NCBI GenBank assembly: GCA_024639145.1
Contig: JAHEIZ010000016.1
Span: 1 to 64,000 of the forward strand
Source: Actinomycetes bacterium
GTDB lineage: Bacteria > Actinomycetota > Actinomycetes > S36-B12
Direction of reading: 5' to 3'
Length of the DNA stretch: 64,000 nt
Shown here: positions 16,249 through 24,887 of the stretch, in pieces
Layout of the letters: every line of letters starts with the position of its first letter
Numbering within the stretch: position 1 is the first letter of the stretch
The notes under the pieces: model-generated
What the model was told of the DNA's origin: nothing
The model's database searches: none
What the model saw: the letters and a program-made list of their open reading frames with translations, nothing else
Program-made: the position numbers and the translations under genes

Positions 16249-17693
16249 AGCAGACTCCTGAGCCTCGCCAAGATCTCAGAACTCTCCCGTTCAAGACGCT
16301 CAATCTCGTCAAGGATCTCCGCAGGAGTGCGGTGATCCACATCCTTCACCACGTTCGGATTCTTCACTGATAGGTCCAAGGTGGACGGGTCAACCGTGTC
16401 CACGGAGACCGTCCATGACTTCCCGGACTCCTCACGCTTCTTGATGAGCGAGAGGAAGTCCTCAAGGTCGCCATCGTTCAGCGGGTTCGTCTTGCCCATG
16501 TTGCGGCCGGGATCCAACTGGTAGTACCAGATGTCCCTGGTGGGCTTGCCCTTCGTGAAGAACAGCACCACCGTCTTCACGCCAGTGCCCGTGAATGTTC
16601 CTGCAGGACAGTCGAGGACTACGTCCAGGCTGCACGTCTCAAGCAGTTCCTTGCGCAGGGCTGTTGCGTCACCGTTGCTGAGGAAGGTGTTCTTGATGAC
16701 GATTCCGGCACGTCCGCCAGCCTTGAGGCTGCGGATGAACAACTGCAGGAACAGGTACGCCGTCTCGCCTGAGCGGATGGGGAAGTTCTGCTGCACTTCC
16801 TTACGCTCCTTACCGCCGAACGGCGGGTTGGCGAGGATCACTTCGTAGCGGTCCTTCTCCTGGATCTCCATCACGTTCTGCCCGAGAGCATTCGTGTGCA
16901 CGATGTTCGGTGCCTCAATGCCGTGAAGGATCATGTTCATGATGCCGATGATGTAAGCGAGGGACTTCACCTCACGCCCATAAAGCGTCGAGGTCTGAAG
17001 TGACTCCAGTTCCTCTGTCGAGAGATCCTTCGATGCACGCATGTAGTCGAAGGCCTCGCACAGGAAACCTGCCGAACCCACGGCAGGATCGAGAACCTTC
17101 TCCCCCACCTTCGGATCAATGACCTTCACGATTGCTCGAATGAGCGGGCGGGGCGTGTAGTACTCGCCACCGTTCCGCCCCGCATTACCCATGTTCTTGA
17201 TCTTGTCCTCGTACAGCGAAGACATCTCATGCTTCTCCACGGCACTGCCAAAACGGAGTTCGTCGAAACGGTCGACGATCTCGCGCATGTTGTAACCCGA
17301 CGAGATCTTGTTCTTAATCTCGCCGAAGATCTCACCGATCTTGTACTCGATCGTGTTCGGAGAAGTGGCACTCTCCTTGAAGCCCGCGAGATACCGCCAC
17401 AGTTTCAAGTTCACGAAGTCCAGAAGGTCGTCGCCAGTGAGGGCGACGTTCAGGTCCACCTTGCCGTCAGCACCCTTCGGTGCTGCCCATGTCTTCCACC
17501 TGTACTCGTCAGCAATGATCGGTACGTACTTCGTTCCCGTGAGGGCTGCGCTGGCAGCCCGATCCGTCTCCAGGTCGTCCAGGTACTTGAGGAACAGGAT
17601 CCACGAGGACTGCTCTACGTAGTCCAGTTCCGTGGAGCATCCAGGGTCCTTGTGCAGGACGTCGTCCACGTACTTAAAGGCGTTCTCGAACAC
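16245..17693 (-). CDS. hsdM: Type I restriction-modification N6-adenine methyltransferase
   Basis: HsdM methylates adenine in the target site as part of M2S. The 482-residue protein has the N-terminal HsdM helical domain (about 1-130), the SAM-binding motif DPAVGSAGF at 202-210 and catalytic motif NPPF at 289-292, the signature of gamma-class N6-adenine methylases. It starts with GTG and has GGGGAT about 10 bases upstream. It is the first gene of the hsdM-hsdS-hsdR-HNH operon and is divergent from the NucS-like gene at 17852. Confidence 0.95.
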   Translation of the reverse strand: MFENAFKYVDDVLHKDPGCSTELDYVEQSSWILFLKYLDDLETDRAASAALTGTKYVPIIADEYRWKTWAAPKGADGKVDLNVALTGDDLLDFVNLKLWRYLAGFKESATSPNTIEYKIGEIFGEIKNKISSGYNMREIVDRFDELRFGSAVEKHEMSSLYEDKIKNMGNAGRNGGEYYTPRPLIRAIVKVIDPKVGEKVLDPAVGSAGFLCEAFDYMRASKDLSTEELESLQTSTLYGREVKSLAYIIGIMNMILHGIEAPNIVHTNALGQNVMEIQEKDRYEVILANPPFGGKERKEVQQNFPIRSGETAYLFLQLFIRSLKAGGRAGIVIKNTFLSNGDATALRKELLETCSLDVVLDCPAGTFTGTGVKTVVLFFTKGKPTRDIWYYQLDPGRNMGKTNPLNDGDLEDFLSLIKKREESGKSWTVSVDTVDPSTLDLSVKNPNVVKDVDHRTPAEILDEIERLERESSEILARLRSLL

Positions 17694-17851
17694 TGGACTG
17701 ACATCCCCCTGAATTGACCTAACCTGAGGGTCTAAGGCTATCGATCAGGACCCACCTTGAGGCGATGTCCAGCCACACGCCGAAGGTCAGCCTCCACCAA
17801 TAGGCTCCAGCCGAGGACCGTGAAAGCGGCCTCCGAATACGGGGGGAACGG

Positions 17852-18778
17852 ATGACCGAGTATTTCAGGATCATGCCTGGAAAGAAGAGCCTCTACGCCC
17901 AAGAGTGCATTAACGGGAACTTCATCGGCGGAGACTGGGACGTTCACACCGACCTCACGGACGAACTTCCCGAAACGTGGAAAGCCTTCAACAAGGTCTT
18001 CATCCCCCAGTACCTCGAATCGCACCCAGGCAAGTCCAAGATTGCGGCAGGCCTCGCTGGAGGCATGCTGCATTCCATCTGCAAGGGCGTGAAGATCGGC
18101 GACATCGTCCTCATGCCCGATCAGCAGGGCACATTCCATTTTGGCAAGGTAACGAGCGACTACTGGTACGCACCAGACGGACCGCTCCAGCATCGGCGGA
18201 GCCTTCAGTGGCTCCCCGTCACTGTTCACCGACACGATTTCAGTGAAGCCCTGCAGAACTCACTCGGCTCCATCGGAACTCTCTCGAACGTGACCCGTCA
18301 CGAGATCGAAATCAAAGCGATGATCGGAGGGGCAACGGCCCCATCCATCCTCGCCACGAATAGTGACATCGAAGATCCCTCCACATTCGCGCTGGAGAAG
18401 CACCTAGAGGACTTCCTCGTCGCAAACTGGGAGAGGACCGAACTTGGCAAGACTTTCGACATCTTCACAGAGGATGGCGAAAAGGTCGGGCAGCAATACC
18501 CCAGCGACACAGGACCACTCGACATTCTTGCCGTCAGCAAGGACGGCAAAGAACTACTCGTCATCGAACTGAAGCGTGGACGAGCCAACGACCGTGTCGT
18601 CGGTCAGATCCAGCGCTACATGGGCTACATCAAAGACGAGATCGCGGAACCTGGGCAATCAGTCAGGGGCATCATCATCGCCTTAGACGATGATCAAGGT
18701 ATTCGTCGAGCACTATCGGTCGCGACCAACATTGAGTTCTACCGATACAAGGTGGACTTTCAACTCCACAAGGCTTAA
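17852..18778 (+). CDS. NucS/DUF91-like PD-(D/E)XK endonuclease
   Basis: The 308-residue protein has an N-terminal half with GDIVLMPD and GKVTSDYWY, like the small-barrel N-domains of some restriction enzymes. The C-terminal half carries a nuclease core: E182 in LEKHLEDFL, D224 in GPLDILAV, E239-L-K241 in LLVIELKRG, and Q252 in VVGQIQRYMGYI. That last block is characteristic of the NucS/DUF91 family. GGGGGGAAC lies upstream of the ATG. It diverges from hsdM across a 158-base spacer, which suggests a joint restriction or defence locus. Its substrate is unknown. Confidence 0.75.
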   Translation: MTEYFRIMPGKKSLYAQECINGNFIGGDWDVHTDLTDELPETWKAFNKVFIPQYLESHPGKSKIAAGLAGGMLHSICKGVKIGDIVLMPDQQGTFHFGKVTSDYWYAPDGPLQHRRSLQWLPVTVHRHDFSEALQNSLGSIGTLSNVTRHEIEIKAMIGGATAPSILATNSDIEDPSTFALEKHLEDFLVANWERTELGKTFDIFTEDGEKVGQQYPSDTGPLDILAVSKDGKELLVIELKRGRANDRVVGQIQRYMGYIKDEIAEPGQSVRGIIIALDDDQGIRRALSVATNIEFYRYKVDFQLHKA

Positions 18779-18781
18779 GCA

Positions 18782-19225
18782 TTGCGACCCGACCAGGAGA
18801 CGCCACACTCGAAAGGAGTGTTCGTCCCCGACGAGAACGGACCGTGGGAGCCAATCTGCTGGTTTGCTCTCTCATACAACGGTTACGAGAGATACGGCAC
18901 GCAACCTGGAGACATTCAGGGCGAGATGAGTCTCGGCAGTTTCGCGAACCAGACTCACTCTCGATGGCGCCGAAACAAAGTCCTCCCCGATAGCCTCCAC
19001 GAACTCAGATCGGCGCTGTTCTACGAGCAGCGACGAAGCGGCAAAGGCTTCGCTTTCACATTTGATGTCTGGACGGACTGGGACGATCCCAACAGCGACT
19101 ATCAAGAGTGGTTCGAGTACGTGAAGTCGTTGATACGGGCAATCAGGGCCCTTGCTGGTGACTACATTGACATGCCACCTGATCTGGAGAAGCCAGATGA
19201 CAACGTAGAGCCTCGATATGCCTGA
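18782..19225 (+). CDS. Hypothetical protein downstream of the NucS-like gene
   Basis: A 147-residue soluble protein, Trp-rich and acidic, from a TTG start four bases after the preceding stop. There is no clear ribosome binding site, so expression probably depends on coupling to the NucS-like gene. No domain recognised. Confidence 0.5.
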   Translation: MRPDQETPHSKGVFVPDENGPWEPICWFALSYNGYERYGTQPGDIQGEMSLGSFANQTHSRWRRNKVLPDSLHELRSALFYEQRRSGKGFAFTFDVWTDWDDPNSDYQEWFEYVKSLIRAIRALAGDYIDMPPDLEKPDDNVEPRYA

Positions 19226-19345
19226 TCACCCCTACCCCGAGACACGGCTTCTACCGTGACGGCCGTCCACGCCATGGTCAAATCACCAACTTCGACGAAA
19301 CCAAAGGGCTAACCTCACTACAGTCAATTTGACGGGAGCAATGTA

Positions 19346-19987
19346 ATGGGACTGTTCTCTAGCAAGAACCAGACGAGCAAGCCTGGGTCGTACAAGGCGG
19401 CTTGGCCGAAGGAGTCTGGGCTAGGAGTTGGCCCTCACTCGCTTGAAGCCGAAGCACAGGAGGAGTACCTGCTCTACACGTCAGAGCGGCGTAGCCAGGA
19501 GAACGTGCCAGTCGAAGACATGCCAGTCATGCAGGCTGCAAACAGCCTCTTATACGAAATGGCGGCAGGCACGCCAGTCAATGAACTGCCATTGATTCAG
19601 GGACCGATTGACATCAACTGGATCTCCGCCTCGGTACCCCAGCCATTCCCTGCCGAGATGCTGATCACAGACAGAAGAGTGCTCGTCTGGTGGCCTTCGG
19701 CCCGAGGACGAGATGGCCTGCTACTAATCCTCCACCACTTCGACATGCTGCCTCGAGCGGACGTTCGAGTCTCGATGCCATTGAATTGGCGAGGAGGGAT
19801 GCGAATCAAGTACCCATTCGGCAATCCACCGATGGGCGGGCAGATGCCCCGCATCGGCATCACTTTCGGCGTTCATTTCTCCAAAGACGAGCATGCCAAC
19901 AGGCGCTCCATGAGCGTTCAGCGGACTCTGCTGCACCTCGAGTCCGAAGTACGCAGCGGAAAGGTGAGCGAGGACTATCGCTTGTAG
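19346..19987 (+). CDS. Hypothetical protein, possibly PH-like
   Basis: The 213-residue protein starts behind GGGAG at 8 bases. It is soluble, with a beta-rich middle (LITDRRVLVWW then RIGITFGVHF) reminiscent of PH-like domains that begin with an 'ITDRRV' strand. There is no signal peptide. Its role in the surrounding defence-rich region is not known. Confidence 0.55.
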   Translation: MGLFSSKNQTSKPGSYKAAWPKESGLGVGPHSLEAEAQEEYLLYTSERRSQENVPVEDMPVMQAANSLLYEMAAGTPVNELPLIQGPIDINWISASVPQPFPAEMLITDRRVLVWWPSARGRDGLLLILHHFDMLPRADVRVSMPLNWRGGMRIKYPFGNPPMGGQMPRIGITFGVHFSKDEHANRRSMSVQRTLLHLESEVRSGKVSEDYRL

Positions 19988-20049
19988 CCGATGGTTGCCG
20001 AGCACGACAGTCGTCACTTCGAGATGGGACGCCAACGCCAGGAGGAAAA

Positions 20050-20316
20050 ATGCCGAGCAGTGACGACGTGACCAGGATCTACGTACAGATCGTTAACGGC
20101 GTGAACAAGGCTGACTCCACCATTCCTCTCGACGAGGAATTGTCTGCACTCTGGGACAAGATCTCCAAGGAGGTAGCCGAGGCGAAGGCCAAGGACTACC
20201 TGTTTGATATCCCTAATGACTTCCCGAGCGTCGACCCAGTGGACCCCGCCTTAAGGCTGCGTGTAGCCAAGCCGATCGACACTTCCGATGGCGGAAATTC
20301 CAGGGCGGGTAGGTAG
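20050..20316 (+). CDS. Hypothetical small protein
   Basis: GGAGG sits 5 bases before the ATG at 20050, giving an 88-residue, mostly charged soluble protein (MPSSDDVTRIYVQIVNGVNK...). A longer frame extends upstream but overlaps the 19346 gene and has no start signal. It is the last gene before the tRNA fragment. Confidence 0.5.
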   Translation: MPSSDDVTRIYVQIVNGVNKADSTIPLDEELSALWDKISKEVAEAKAKDYLFDIPNDFPSVDPVDPALRLRVAKPIDTSDGGNSRAGR

Positions 20317-20322
20317 GAGGTA

Positions 20323-20336
20323 CGGGGGTACCCCCG
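20323..20336. repeat. Perfect 14-base palindrome
   Basis: CGGGGGTACCCCCG is self-complementary over its full length, 7 bases after the 20316 stop. It could be a protein-binding site. The 475-base stretch 20317-20791 contains this, a hairpin at 20502-20523 and a tRNA fragment, and otherwise no convincing gene. Confidence 0.4.
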
Positions 20337-20500
20337 ATGTTAAAAGCCCTGGGTCTGTCTGATTCGTGCGTCGATCCTGAGCGATCAACGCCCCTACCCC
20401 CGTTTGTTCGGAGTGCCCGTGTACGCCGCTGAGACGGCTCCTGAGGCCGTTCCGGGGGCTCTAGGTAGCAAAATCGGCAGCAAGGACCAATGAACGACGA

Positions 20501-20523
20501 AAGCCCTCCACGTTGGCAGGGCT
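20501..20523 (-). terminator. Terminator-like hairpin downstream of the tRNA fragment
   Basis: AGCCCT and AGGGCT pair (6 bp), with an inner CCA/TGG extension and a bulge. Reading the minus strand, it follows the tRNA 3' end by about 20 bases and is followed by TTTCGTCG. This is where a tRNA terminator would be. Confidence 0.5.
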
Positions 20524-20542
20524 GTTTCGTGAGGGGAATGAG

Positions 20543-20588
20543 TGGTGGTGCGGGTCGGGCTTGAACCGACAACGACCAGATTATGAGT
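20543..20588 (-). pseudogene. 3' half of a tRNA-Met (CAT), probable attachment-site remnant
   Basis: Reading the minus strand, the segment has the anticodon loop CTCATAA, the 3' anticodon strand TCTGG, a 5-base variable loop, a perfect T-arm (GTCGG TTCAAGC CCGAC), the 3' acceptor strand CCGCACC, A73 and CCA. Upstream of position 31 the pairing stops: no complementary anticodon strand, D-arm or GGTGCGG acceptor strand is present. This is what remains when an element recombines in a tRNA anticodon loop. An intact partner is not in the window. Confidence 0.7.
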
Positions 20589-20791
20589 TCACGAGCTGGC
20601 TGGCGTGTGAGTGACTGCGGCTACGTACATTTTCGAACCGGCCTCACGGCTCCCTCACGGGGATTTCAGGACGCCGTAGGGCCAATGCTGGTCTGCCCAA
20701 AAGCTCAGCGCTTACCCGACGAGAAGACAATTAGAAGACAAGGAGCACCTTTAGGCGATACCGCGGGACCTCCGAATTGCTTCGAATCTCC

Positions 20792-21859
20792 CTACGAACC
20801 GATGGCGTACTTCTGCCAGGTCCCGCTCAGCGCCTTACGGATCACCACGTGCTTGCCCATGGCCACACTCTGCTGAGCGAAGTAAGCCTTCCAATCTGGC
20901 GAGGCTTGGATTGCATCGGGGGTGAGGCTTGTCGCAAGTGCCGTGCTTGAAGCCATGAAAGCGGCCAGTTGCGATGTCAGAACGGCGATGGTGTCCATTC
21001 GAGTATGTGCTGTCGTAAGTGCAGACTCGAGTCCGCCACTGGTTGCCTTGGCGCTGCTGATCTTTGCATTTGCGTCTGCAAGCTCAGCTTGAGCTGCACC
21101 TTGGCGATCGAGGAGGGCCTTGTATTTATCGAACTTCGCCTTGTAATCCGCGTAATACGACTTGTATGTGGCTTGCGCGGCATCGGCTCTAGCGGATGCC
21201 ATGTTGTATTGAGTGATGACGGATGCGTATGCGGAACTTGCGGATGAAGACGTCGAGTTACAGTAGCCGTACCCGAATGTGCAGAGAATCGCAGACCCGA
21301 TGAGCGTGGTCTGATTGCGCATGGCGGAGGAATATGCCGCAGACATCGAGTTGACTGTGTTGATCGCCGCGACCATCGCCTGTTTTGGAGCTTCGAGAGC
21401 TGACTCAGCCGATTTCACAGTATTCAGTGCGGTAGCTATCGCATTCGGGAGACCCGCTATTTCCTGATTGAGGGTATCAAGCCGTCCAGTTTGATCACCA
21501 ATGATCTGGGCATTCACATCACGCTGTTGCTGAGCGATTGTCAACTGGTCCTGGAGGGTGGCTGCCCCTGCGACCGCAGCTTCCATATCAGCTTGCCCCT
21601 CGATACCTAGTCCACCGGCCCAAGCGGCAAGCTGAGTGGACGCCGCAGCGGCTGAGTTTGGCGTCGCCGTAACTCGAATCCACGCATTGCCTGTCGCGGC
21701 GTCCGCGCACTGCAATTTCACCTTTCCGACCTTGACGGATTTCCAAAGTGTCGAACAAGCGGCACCCTCGCTCGGAGCAGCTGACGCCGTTTGGCTTGGA
21801 ACAGCGAGCAGTAAAAGGGCCATCGTGCCAATGAGAGTTCGAGTAATCACGCGCTTCAT
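20792..21859 (-). CDS. Secreted coiled-coil protein
   Basis: The 355-residue protein has a signal peptide ending near residue 28 (SQTASAAP). A short Cys-containing block follows (EGAACSTLWKSVKVGKVKLQ then C), a pattern I have seen in other actinobacterial secreted proteins. Residues about 85-320 are Ala-rich heptads with few breaks, predicted coiled coil, with a central cysteine pair region (ILCTFGYGYC). It ends WQKYAIGS. No enzyme motif is visible; a surface scaffold role is a guess. Confidence 0.65.
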   Translation of the reverse strand: MKRVITRTLIGTMALLLLAVPSQTASAAPSEGAACSTLWKSVKVGKVKLQCADAATGNAWIRVTATPNSAAAASTQLAAWAGGLGIEGQADMEAAVAGAATLQDQLTIAQQQRDVNAQIIGDQTGRLDTLNQEIAGLPNAIATALNTVKSAESALEAPKQAMVAAINTVNSMSAAYSSAMRNQTTLIGSAILCTFGYGYCNSTSSSASSAYASVITQYNMASARADAAQATYKSYYADYKAKFDKYKALLDRQGAAQAELADANAKISSAKATSGGLESALTTAHTRMDTIAVLTSQLAAFMASSTALATSLTPDAIQASPDWKAYFAQQSVAMGKHVVIRKALSGTWQKYAIGS

Positions 21860-22224
21860 AAGTTGAGGCTATGGGCTGAAGCGCTTTGGTAACAAGGTGA
21901 ATTGATCAAAGCACACAGGGTTGTGAAGAATGTGAGTACAAATGTAGGACGATGGACTCACGTCAAGTCTGCCTCGCGACAGGCGTCATCCTGATCGTGA
22001 TGACCCAGCGGAATCCGGCTATCACAGGCGGTGGGCTTCCTATTGGAGGCAAGCCGACTAAACACCTGGTCCGAACTACAACAGTGTCGTACGTGAGTAC
22101 GGACATCCGTTGGCTCTCAACGGGTTTCCGTCGCTCAGCGACGTCAGACCCCTCTGTCACGGTGAAGGCGCTCGGGTGAACTTCTACCGCGGGCTGCCGA
22201 GTCGACTAACTAGGGGGCAACACC
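21860..22224. other. 365-base region without a convincing gene
   Basis: Opposing short open frames here (about 65-75 codons) lack ribosome binding sites and family character. The region presumably holds the promoters of the divergent genes at 21859 and 22225. I see no repeat, RNA gene or strong promoter. Confidence 0.5.
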
Positions 22225-22410
22225 ATGGTTGAAACTGAGCCGAGATCCGAGCGCGTGAATCTGCGCGCCACGAAGCATCAAGTAGAAGTGCTTCGTCAGG
22301 CATCGCAGTTAGCGGGCCTGACCCTTACGTCCTACATCCTCTCGACCGCAGTCACTCGGGCCGAGCTGGAGATTCAGTCGCATACATACATGAATTCGGA
22401 GCAGTCGTGA
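22225..22410 (+). CDS. DUF1778-type ribbon-helix-helix antitoxin-like protein, orphan
   Basis: The 61-residue protein matches the DUF1778/TacA-type antitoxin pattern: SERVNLRATKHQVEVLRQAS and AGLTLTSYILSTAVTRAE. Such proteins repress their own operon and neutralise a GNAT acetyltransferase toxin encoded downstream. No GNAT gene follows; instead its stop overlaps the GTG of a membrane protein (GTGA). It may be a solitary regulator or the remnant of a toxin-antitoxin pair. Confidence 0.7.
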   Translation: MVETEPRSERVNLRATKHQVEVLRQASQLAGLTLTSYILSTAVTRAELEIQSHTYMNSEQS

Positions 22411-22700
22411 ATTCATCGAAGGCCGGGCGTAGCTTGAATGCTGTCTCACTGATCTTCGGAATTCCGCTGGCCATCGTCCTGTTTACCTGGGCGGGCTGGA
22501 TCACGGTCACCGCATTTGTTGGCGGTCAGGCGCCGTTCTTCTTTGTCGACTTCGAGGGCGTGAACCCCATTCGTGGGTTGTTCTGGCTGATCATCGTCGA
22601 CCCGCTCGTGCTCACGGTCGCCTACTGGATCTTCATGCTGGTGATGCTGCCGATCGGGGCGTTCGCCGCCGGCATCGGGCGCGCCACGGATCGCAGATGA
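22407..22700 (+). CDS. Small membrane protein (paralogue of 7367-7666)
   Basis: The 97-residue protein has the same core as the 7367 gene: WITVTAFVGGQAPFFFVDF, then IVDPLVLTVAYWIFMLVM and PIGAFAAGIG. Three hydrophobic helices are likely. It begins with a GTG overlapping the DUF1778 stop. The two copies lie 15 kb apart in different small-gene contexts. Function unknown. Confidence 0.7.
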   Translation: MNSSKAGRSLNAVSLIFGIPLAIVLFTWAGWITVTAFVGGQAPFFFVDFEGVNPIRGLFWLIIVDPLVLTVAYWIFMLVMLPIGAFAAGIGRATDRR

Positions 22701-22748
22701 ACCAGTGCTCGGCTTTGTTCGTGAAGACTGTGATCCAAGGGGGATGAC

Positions 22749-22862
22749 ATGCCAGGGCTGGTAACAGGCACCGAATACGGGATCTTGATCCTGGGAGCAA
22801 TCGGGTGCGTGATCTTCGGCGTCGTCGCGACGATCGTCCAGATGATTCGGAAGAAGAAGTGA
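22749..22862 (+). CDS. 37-residue single-helix membrane protein
   Basis: The ATG at 22749 has AAGGGGG at 5 bases. The product is one hydrophobic helix (about residues 10-30) with a basic RKKK end. Its TGA overlaps the GTG of the protease gene (GTGA), strong evidence that it is translated. It may assist or regulate the membrane-anchored protease; that is inference. Confidence 0.6.
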   Translation: MPGLVTGTEYGILILGAIGCVIFGVVATIVQMIRKKK

Positions 22863-23740
22863 GCGAGCCGTTGTTGACGCCGTTGAATTCATCTGCGGGC
22901 GGTTCTGGTCCAACTGCGAAGCCGCGGCGATCGCGGGGGCCTTGGGTGATCTCAGTCATCGCACTCGTCTTGGCGATGTTCGCCCTGTTCCGGAGCTTCT
23001 TCGCAGATTCCGGCTACTTCGAGGAGGACACTTCGGTGCTGCCGCCAAGTGATGTGCCGGCACTTGAGCTGCCTGCCGTGCCGGGTACCTCACCTGCACG
23101 ATCATTGTTCAAGCCACCGGCGGATATTGAGAACGCCATTGAGACCGCACTTGCCTCGACCGTGACGATCGAATGCGGTGAAGCTCAGGGCACGGGTTGG
23201 GCGATCGCATTGGATGATCCGGCAGCTGGGGGTGAATCTGCACTCCCTTCGGCGTTGGCGAGCTTCCCAGGCCGGCTCATCACGAACCATCATGTGATCA
23301 CCGACTGTGTCGACGAACCTGGCTCTGTCACGGCGATGGTTGGCGATCAGGCCTTCGACTCATACGTGTATTCCTGGGATCCCGAGAATGACCTCGCAAT
23401 CGTGCTGACCACCGCCGAGCTCGCTCCCCTGCCACTGAGCCCGCAACCTCAACCTGGCTGGTGGGCACTGTCGGTCGGATCGCCCTTCGGCTACGAAGGC
23501 TCAGTGTCGATCGGCAACGTCATGAACTCCGACTCCGTCGAGGTCATTGCCACGGCTCCGATGAATTCGGGCAACTCCGGCGGGCCACTGCTCAATGCGG
23601 CAGGGGCTGTGATGGGTTCGACTACGTATGTGACTGTGGGCGAAGCTGGGATTGAGCCATGGAATGTCTCGATGGCCTTGCCTGCGCTGTGCTCGCGGTT
23701 GGTGAACTGCACGGCGGAGCAGATCGGCTGGAGCGAGTAA
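22859..23740 (+). CDS. Membrane-anchored trypsin-like serine protease (S1/HtrA-like, no PDZ)
   Basis: From the GTG at 22859 the protein is 293 residues: a short cytoplasmic start, one transmembrane helix (about 29-48), then an extracytoplasmic S1 domain. The triad is visible as H145 in ITNHHVITD, D178 in PENDLAIV and S240 in MNSGNSGGPLL. There is no PDZ domain after the catalytic core, unlike DegS or HtrA. The start overlaps the stop of the 37-residue membrane protein. It is likely a surface quality-control or processing protease. Confidence 0.85.
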   Translation: MSEPLLTPLNSSAGGSGPTAKPRRSRGPWVISVIALVLAMFALFRSFFADSGYFEEDTSVLPPSDVPALELPAVPGTSPARSLFKPPADIENAIETALASTVTIECGEAQGTGWAIALDDPAAGGESALPSALASFPGRLITNHHVITDCVDEPGSVTAMVGDQAFDSYVYSWDPENDLAIVLTTAELAPLPLSPQPQPGWWALSVGSPFGYEGSVSIGNVMNSDSVEVIATAPMNSGNSGGPLLNAAGAVMGSTTYVTVGEAGIEPWNVSMALPALCSRLVNCTAEQIGWSE

Positions 23741-23856
23741 CAGCCTTTGAACAATTCCTGGACAGGCGGCAGTGCGTTTATGCGAGCGTTCCATCGCCAC
23801 AGGGCTGAGAGCATCAACGTCGCTTACCTAGGACTAATCTGACAGCAGGGGGAATT

Positions 23857-24750
23857 ATGAGAGTTCAGGTACGCACAGCATTGAGCAGCGTGGCAATCGC
23901 AGCTGCAGTAACAGCACTCGCTGCCGGGGTGGTCGGCGTTGCGCACGCTGATCCCGTCGCTGATCCCAGCAGTTCGGCTTCTCCTGATTCCTCCAGTAGT
24001 GCGCCCGCCGAGCCAGCACCGTCGTCCTCGGCCCCCAGCGCTGCAAGCCCGTCGCCATCAGCATCGGCACCGAGTTACGCACCGGGCATGGCGCCCAGTG
24101 AACACGCGGGCTGGGCGATCGTTGATCCTGCAACCGGTCAGCAGACCGGTGGAGTGATCGTCTGCACGCCAGAGGTGTGTGGAAGCGGCTGGTTCGCCGG
24201 CATGCGAGTCGTGCTTCAGACCCTTCAGGACCCCGTCGAGGCCTCACGCGCAGCCAACGGCGTGGGCAACGTTGCCGGCTACAACGGGGGCACCTACAAC
24301 TTCTCGACCGGGCAGTGGACCTACCCCGGGCAAGGCGGGTCAACCTGGCAGATCCCACTCGCGTATCCGGGCGCTGATCTTGGCGGCACGGTTAACGTCC
24401 CTTCCTGCATTGCCAACTGCCCCACGCCAGAGCCCACAGCCTCGCCGAGCGATGACTCGAGCACGATGCCCTCTGAATCAGCAAGCCCGGAGCCTTCGTC
24501 CTCGACTGACTCCAGCGGAGTCGTGGCCGTCGTCGCACGCGCGAACGGTTATGCCGTCACGTTCGCGCCACTGAAGAAGCGCACCGGTGTGACGACAGTC
24601 GTCGCACGCAAGAACGGCAAGGTCGTGAAGACCTGGACCCTTCGTGCGGGCTCGAAGAAGATCAGTTTCGTGCTGCCACGAAGCTTCAAGGGCGTTCAGC
24701 TCACCGTTTCGCACAAGGGATCAGCCAATACGCGGGTCATGCTCGCCTGA
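23857..24750 (+). CDS. Secreted Ser/Pro-rich protein
   Basis: The 297-residue protein starts behind AGGGGG and has a signal peptide ending VAHADP near residue 33. A low-complexity Ser/Pro/Ala stretch (about 37-75), a middle domain with two cysteines and repeated Gly/Tyr/Trp (VAGYNGGTYNFSTGQWTY), a second Ser/Pro linker (about 195-225), and a basic C-terminal beta-rich domain (VVARKNGKVVKTWTLRAGSK) follow. It is presumably cell-wall associated. Function unknown. Confidence 0.65.
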   Translation: MRVQVRTALSSVAIAAAVTALAAGVVGVAHADPVADPSSSASPDSSSSAPAEPAPSSSAPSAASPSPSASAPSYAPGMAPSEHAGWAIVDPATGQQTGGVIVCTPEVCGSGWFAGMRVVLQTLQDPVEASRAANGVGNVAGYNGGTYNFSTGQWTYPGQGGSTWQIPLAYPGADLGGTVNVPSCIANCPTPEPTASPSDDSSTMPSESASPEPSSSTDSSGVVAVVARANGYAVTFAPLKKRTGVTTVVARKNGKVVKTWTLRAGSKKISFVLPRSFKGVQLTVSHKGSANTRVMLA

Positions 24751-24805
24751 GGGGGCACTCTCGTGTGGTCCCCTTGCCAATACCTTTGTCCCTCTGACAG
24801 GGTAC

Positions 24806-24837
24806 GAGCCATCCTGGGGGTGTAACCAGGGTGGCTC
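24806..24837 (+). terminator. 12-bp hairpin downstream of the 23857 gene
   Basis: GAGCCATCCTGG and CCAGGGTGGCTC pair over 12 positions (one T-G) around an 8-base loop, 56 bases after the stop codon. No T-run follows. It lies between two secreted-protein genes and probably separates their transcripts. Confidence 0.55.
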
Positions 24838-24887
24838 ATTGAGGCTCTGAATTGGACCTCTCGGCTCAGCGTCTCGAAAGGCTGGTC

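Noticed and set aside
20543-20640. A complete tRNA on the minus strand
   Set aside because: The upstream bases cannot form the 5' anticodon strand, D-arm or acceptor strand, so only the 3' half is present.
21952-22179. A 75-codon plus-strand frame
   Set aside because: No ribosome site, an opposing frame of equal size, and no family character.
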